Assembly: GCF_902459465.1 (NCBI RefSeq)
Contig: NC_047082.1
Location: 10,228,545 to 10,292,544, forward strand
Reading direction: 5' to 3'
DNA from: Asterias rubens
Lineage: Eukaryota > Echinodermata > Asteroidea > Forcipulatida > Asteriidae
DNA: 64,000 bases
Positions 59,762 to 64,000 of this stretch are shown piece by piece. The notes beneath the pieces were generated by a model. The model was not told where the DNA came from. It saw only the letters and a list, made by a program, of their open reading frames with translations, and did not search any database. The number at the start of each line of letters is the position of its first letter. Positions within the stretch are counted from its first letter, which is position 1. A program made the position numbers and the translations under genes.

Positions 59762-60222
59762 CTGTATGTATGCATAATCCTATATACTTTTCCATGTTTC
59801 CACAAAACCTAAGTTCATTTTGAAATCTGCATCTTCCTTCTTTGCTGGGAGCCGGAAACATTAATCTAGAACACATACATGTAGGTTCACGTCATCTAGT
59901 TAACTTTTTACTGTTCTTACATAAGTATACCTAAAATTGTATACACATGAAAATGAATCTAGGCCCACTACTGTAGCATGCCAGTTTGTAACAGTTTCTG
60001 CCCAATTGCTTGATTGAGCTTAAATGCCCTCCTATCTATAGAGGAGTGTAAGGAGGAATTTTGGATTGAATTTTAGAAAAAAAAATTTGTTTACCACTTT
60101 GGGTTGTTATTTTAGAAACTATTCTATGCCTCTGCACTGTCTTATTTTTTTGGAACTTATGGCATTTTAGAATCTGTATCAAGATGTTTTACATTAGTGC
60201 CCTGGTCACTGCACCAATAACA

Positions 60223-60610
60223 TTAAAGACAATGGACACTATTGGTAATTGTCAAAGACAAGTCTTCTTACTTGGTGTATCTCAACATATGCATAAATTA
60301 ACAAACCTGTAAAAATTTGAGCTTGATTGGTCGTCGGAGTTGCGAGATAACTATGAAAGGAAAAAACACCCTTGTCACACGAAGTTGTGTGCTCTCAGAT
60401 GCTTGATTTCGAGACCTCAAATTCTAAACTTGAGGTCTCAAAATCAAAATCGTGGAAAATTACTTCTTTCTCGAAAACTACGTCACTTTAGAGGGAGCCT
60501 ATTCTCACAATGTTTTATACTATCAACCTCTCCCCATTACTCATTACCAAACGAGGTTTTATGCTGATAATTATTTTGAGTAATTACCAATTAGTGTCCA
60601 CTGCCTTTAA
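60223..60610 (+). mobile_element. TTAA-MITE family 1, full copy
   Basis: TTAA at 60223-60226 and 60607-60610. The interior is complete, and the right end has one extra T (CCAATTAGTGTCCACTGCC). Confidence 0.85.
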
Positions 60611-60726
60611 TCTGTCTTGGTTCCCTGGAGAAGTATAGCCGTGGTGCTCCAAAGGCTTTGTTCATACATACACCGTAATATCAAGCTCTAACCTTGCGAG
60701 TACCTATTTACCACTGGGTGAAGAGT

Positions 60727-60835
60727 AAAGCATCTTGCTTAAGGACACAAGTGTCATTACCGGGATTCGAACCCATACTCTGATGACTCGGTCACCAGAA
60801 TTCGATGCTCTTAACTGCTCAGCCAGAACACCCTA
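60727..60835 (-). mobile_element. tRNA-derived SINE head
   Basis: On the minus strand GTTCTGGCTGAGCAGTTAAG as A-box region and GTATGGGTTCGAATCCCGG as B-box region. The body beyond about 60727 is short. Confidence 0.6.
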
Positions 60836-61602
60836 TTCCCTGAAATCCACATTTTGTAATTCTGCCTCTTTCTCATTTGGGAGCCAGAAGTTTTAACGTT
60901 AATCCAAAAAATAAGGTTTGAGTCCCACTCTAGTAAATTTGTCCTCGTTCTTACCTAAAATTGTTTACAAATGAAAATGAAAATGAAACTAGGCCCATCT
61001 ACTGTAGCATGCCAGTTTGTCACAGTTTCTGCCCAATTGCTTGACGGTGCTTATAATGCCCTCCTAGCGTAGATGGATGTAGTTCATGTCATGATAGGTG
61101 GAGCAGAAAATGCATTTGGCATTACACTACAGCACCAGTTGTAACAAACGTATTGTACATGATGTGTGGATTGCGGTCAGTGTCCCTTACTGAAGTTTGT
61201 ACGCACAATGTGGGATGCCGGAAAACTCGCCCGGCACTCAGGATTCTCCAACCACCACTGGAAGAGTTTACTCTGTTTCTAACCACCGCACATTTTCGAA
61301 ATTTTTAAATTACACTTGCAATTTCCTTTCAAAGGTTTTCAACAAAATGTCAACTTGGGTATTTACCAGTAAAAATGGTATCCGAAGCCATTAATTTTGA
61401 GCACTTCGTTGAATTGAGTCTGTTTATATGATACGTGTAACTGATCCATCTCGCAATGGTTTCCAGAGAAGCGTTCACCTCAGGAAATCCTAGGCAGAAC
61501 CCAGTGCACGCCTCTTGGAAACAACCGTATAAATTTAAGATTTGTTTTTCATATATGCACCAGTCATGCCAGTAAGTTAGTTCCTCTGACTGGTGGGTGT
61601 CC

Positions 61603-61676
61603 CCTCCCCGCCTCAGAACCCTTCCCCTCCCCTTCCCCCTCCCCCTACCTCCACCCTACCCCCGCCCTCCCCTCTC
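61603..61676 (-). repeat. C-rich tract; minus strand G-quadruplex-prone
   Basis: Nearly uninterrupted pyrimidines on the plus strand. The minus strand has many runs of three to five G separated by one to four bases, such as GGGGGTAGGGTGGAGG. Confidence 0.8.
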
Positions 61677-62064
61677 AAATGAGATATAAAAAAAATAGCA
61701 AAAGAAGGGTTTGATAAAGTTAATGCCCCCCTCCCCCAGTTAACAATGAATACTTCAAATTCAGTGAGAAGTTTCACACTACAATCAACCTTTATCTCGG
61801 TGCAGCCATCTTGAATTTCTCCCATTTAAATACCAATGTTACCAAACCGAGGCTGGAAGAACAAAATAGTCTGGTTCCTAATTGCAAAATGATTATTAGC
61901 ATTCATTATTGTTATTCGATACGAGGAACATGACCAAGATGGAGGCAGCATAATAAAGGTCTATACAAGCGCAGCCCCACAAAGTCCAGTACCTATACAC
62001 TGTCAGCCTGTGTTATCGTTACATTTGAACCACCATATTTGGGCAAAACAGTAAGTACTGTCCT

Positions 62065-62210
62065 ATAGGAGACTTTCCAACGCTAGGTGGCAGTAGACAT
62101 ACCGGGTAAATTTCCATTGTTTACGTAGTTCTGAACATGCGCATAATTCTGAGAACAATGGATTTACCCGGTAAGTCTGCTGCCCTCTATCGTCCCAGAA
62201 AGTCTCCCAT
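62065..62210 (-). mobile_element. 146-bp foldback, inverted sister of 25341-25486
   Basis: ATAGGAGACTTTCCAACGCT at the left and CCCAGAAAGTCTCCCAT at the right. The interior is the reverse complement of the other copy with few differences. Confidence 0.8.
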
Positions 62211-62427
62211 TGTGTGAAAGGTCATACCCACAAAGACTGCTTTTCTGTACAATATTTCAATCGGCATTTTGTGCCATGTTGCAACATAATTCTCCAGTGA
62301 AAAAAAGCCTGGGGGATTTACATCAGCTAGTTTTGTTCACAAGGGAACATGGCAATGTACGGAATGGTGAATTCTCAATTCACTTGACCTTTTTGGGGGG
62401 AGATTGTGAAAGGGTCAAACACTGATG

Positions 62428-62510
62428 CAGTCGGGTTAGTGTAGCTGGTGTCTTGGCTTGCCTTCGACCTCTGGGACTGCGGTTTGAATCCCACCAGGGG
62501 CACTATGTGG
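62428..62510 (+). mobile_element. tRNA-like SINE head
   Basis: GGTTAGTGTAGCTGGTGTCT carries an A box (TAGTGTAGCTGG) and GCGGTTTGAATCCCACC a B box about 40 bases later, the order and spacing of an RNA polymerase III promoter. A different lineage from the class II-like head. Confidence 0.6.
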
Positions 62511-63228
62511 ATTGGGTTTTCAGTCCCTACTTGACTGCGTAGGTTTTTCCCTAGAATAATTCTCTTGTGTTTTCTCAGACATCTAAAACTGAAATTTCTT
62601 CATTGTATTCTCTCTTCTCGATTTGGTCGATAATATAATATCCCAATCAAAAAATGATGTGGCTTTTCTGATTTTGGTTTTTTTTGCACCCAGAAGTCTT
62701 AGTAAAATGGTTTTTGAACAGTGACACACAACAGCCCTTGTACTGCTTTGTTAATACTTTTTTCCATGGGCCAATATTACGTCTGACATAAAAGCAAAAT
62801 TTGATTTTGATTTTTGATTTCCTGCTTAATTGATTTGAAAAGAAAACTGTTTTGATACTATCGGTCATTGTAAAATTAGTGTTGCTAGTTGTTTTTTAAA
62901 TCACTGTTTTTAAAGTTTTTTTTCTTATGCTGAATGTAGGAGCCTGATGTACACACATTGTAGTAGATAATTGTGACCGTTTTCTTTTTGCTACGCAGTT
63001 TTTTTTTATAAAAAAAAAAACGCCCTTGTTGCACAGGTTGTGATGCTTGATTTTGACAAAATTTAACAAAAGAGGTCTCAACAGGGATGTAAAAATGGAG
63101 TGTGTGCTGAAGCACTATCAGGTCTACCTATTACAAGTCAGTGTGCTAACCGGCCAATTTAAATTTAAAACTCTGCTAGAGGGGGACCCCTGGGTAGCGC
63201 TAGCGCAGGTTTCCAACTAGTACTTTAC

Positions 63229-63575
63229 TAAGGCCAAATAAAAGAAAGTGTCAGTTGGCCGTCCAGGTTTTTCCAAAAAGAGGAGGATGAGGGCCTTTTT
63301 ATTTTATTTTTTAAATTTCTTTCAATGATGGCCGGCACTCATTTTATTTCAAACTGGCCACCAGTTCTGCAGTTTGAAGTCACCATTTACTTTTATGTAG
63401 TTATATACAAAGTCTTCAAAGATTAGTAAGTTAAATGAGAAATACACAGAAATTGTGTCTTTTTGAAGAAACAAAATGAAAATAAAAAAATCTTTTCAAC
63501 AAGGATGCAGCCTCAAAAAAGAAGGAGGGACGGGACGATCAACTGTTTTTTTTAAAGGTTTTTTTTGTCAGCCTA
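63229..63575 (+). repeat. Older repeat without MITE (empty site)
   Basis: Paralogue of 30152-30868. At 63426-63447 it reads GTAAG-TTAA-ATGAGAAATACAC with no insertion, which is the pre-insertion state of the MITE at 30346-30732. Confidence 0.82.
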
Positions 63576-64000
63576 AATATATTTCTGGTGAAATAAGACA
63601 AGGTGTAATGTCTGACATGTAGTAGTACCCCTAGGCTAAACATGCCAAAGTTTATACATACTGTACATGTACGTGTTTACAAATGGCAATGTTCGATTAG
63701 TTATTCTTCCACGTACATGTACACTGTATTGCCCCTCGGGGTCTGAACCAAGCAGAATTAACCTTTACATTTTGTACAGTGTATCCTACTCTGTATTCCC
63801 CTCTGCAAGTTTCTCATTTCGCTAACAAACCAATGTCTATTATGCAACCGGTACCGGACCCATGACACTGCTCAGTCTGTAATTGTAGTGGTTTATGATG
63901 TCTACATGGATAGAGAAAAACCTTGAATAGTAAGCCCTGTTTCATCGCTCTGCTCATTGCCCACTCCTCTCACGAGGATAGTGCCAAAATTATTCTCTAG

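Larger units (their letters stand above)
58358..64000. other. RNF144-like intron or downstream region, repeats only
   Basis: I looked for the next RNF144 exons (a helix after RING1, then the IBR with a Cys-rich CR..FC pattern) and saw none. The next exon probably lies outside the window. Contents are the repeats listed here plus a word group at 61800-61960 (GCAGCCATCTTGAATTTCTC, CGAGGAACATGACCAAGATG) shared with 50820-50960. Confidence 0.45.

Overview
The window is eukaryotic genomic DNA from a repeat-dense, AT-rich animal genome. It carries intron-split genes with GT/AG boundaries and proteins whose closest recognisable relatives are animal VPS28, PTCHD3 and RNF144. It also carries tRNA-derived SINEs, L2/CR1-like retrotransposon fragments and a very high load of short foldback elements. 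I infer a marine invertebrate deuterostome, most plausibly an echinoderm such as a sea star. That rests on protein similarity and repeat style recalled from knowledge, so the species is not proven.

Layout. (1) 3236-13870, minus strand: a complete seven-exon VPS28 gene (ESCRT-I subunit, 226 aa) whose reading frame closes across all six introns. (2) 13871-17198: intergenic, with a run of three unrelated foldback elements. (3) 17423-21844, plus strand: a three-exon Patched-domain (PTCHD3-like) membrane protein, 984 aa. (4) 21845-37317: 15 kb without a recognisable host gene, holding a 5'-truncated L2-like reverse transcriptase fragment and many MITEs. (5) 37318-52068, plus strand: an eleven-exon gene for a 456-aa nuclear protein with two paralogous Myb/SANT-like (trihelix-type) domains and a C-terminal coiled coil. 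I could not name it; nine consecutive introns are all phase 1. (6) 52069-57303: intergenic repeats. (7) 57304 to beyond the right edge, plus strand: the first coding exons of an RNF144-type RBR E3 ubiquitin ligase, with a 107-bp tandem duplication that copies an exon end and splice donor.

The genes do not form a pathway. VPS28 and RNF144 both belong to ubiquitin biology (ESCRT sorting and ligation), but nothing suggests co-regulation. The most distinctive content is mobile DNA. There are several families of non-autonomous foldback elements, at least two flanked by TTAA. One pair of loci in this window gives a filled site and its paralogous empty site, which fixes the TTAA target duplication directly. 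Two other elements have 9-bp flanking duplications. Some insertions sit within a few bases of exons and could affect splicing. Coordinates of exons were set by hand from splice signals, frame and family alignment from memory; no search was run.
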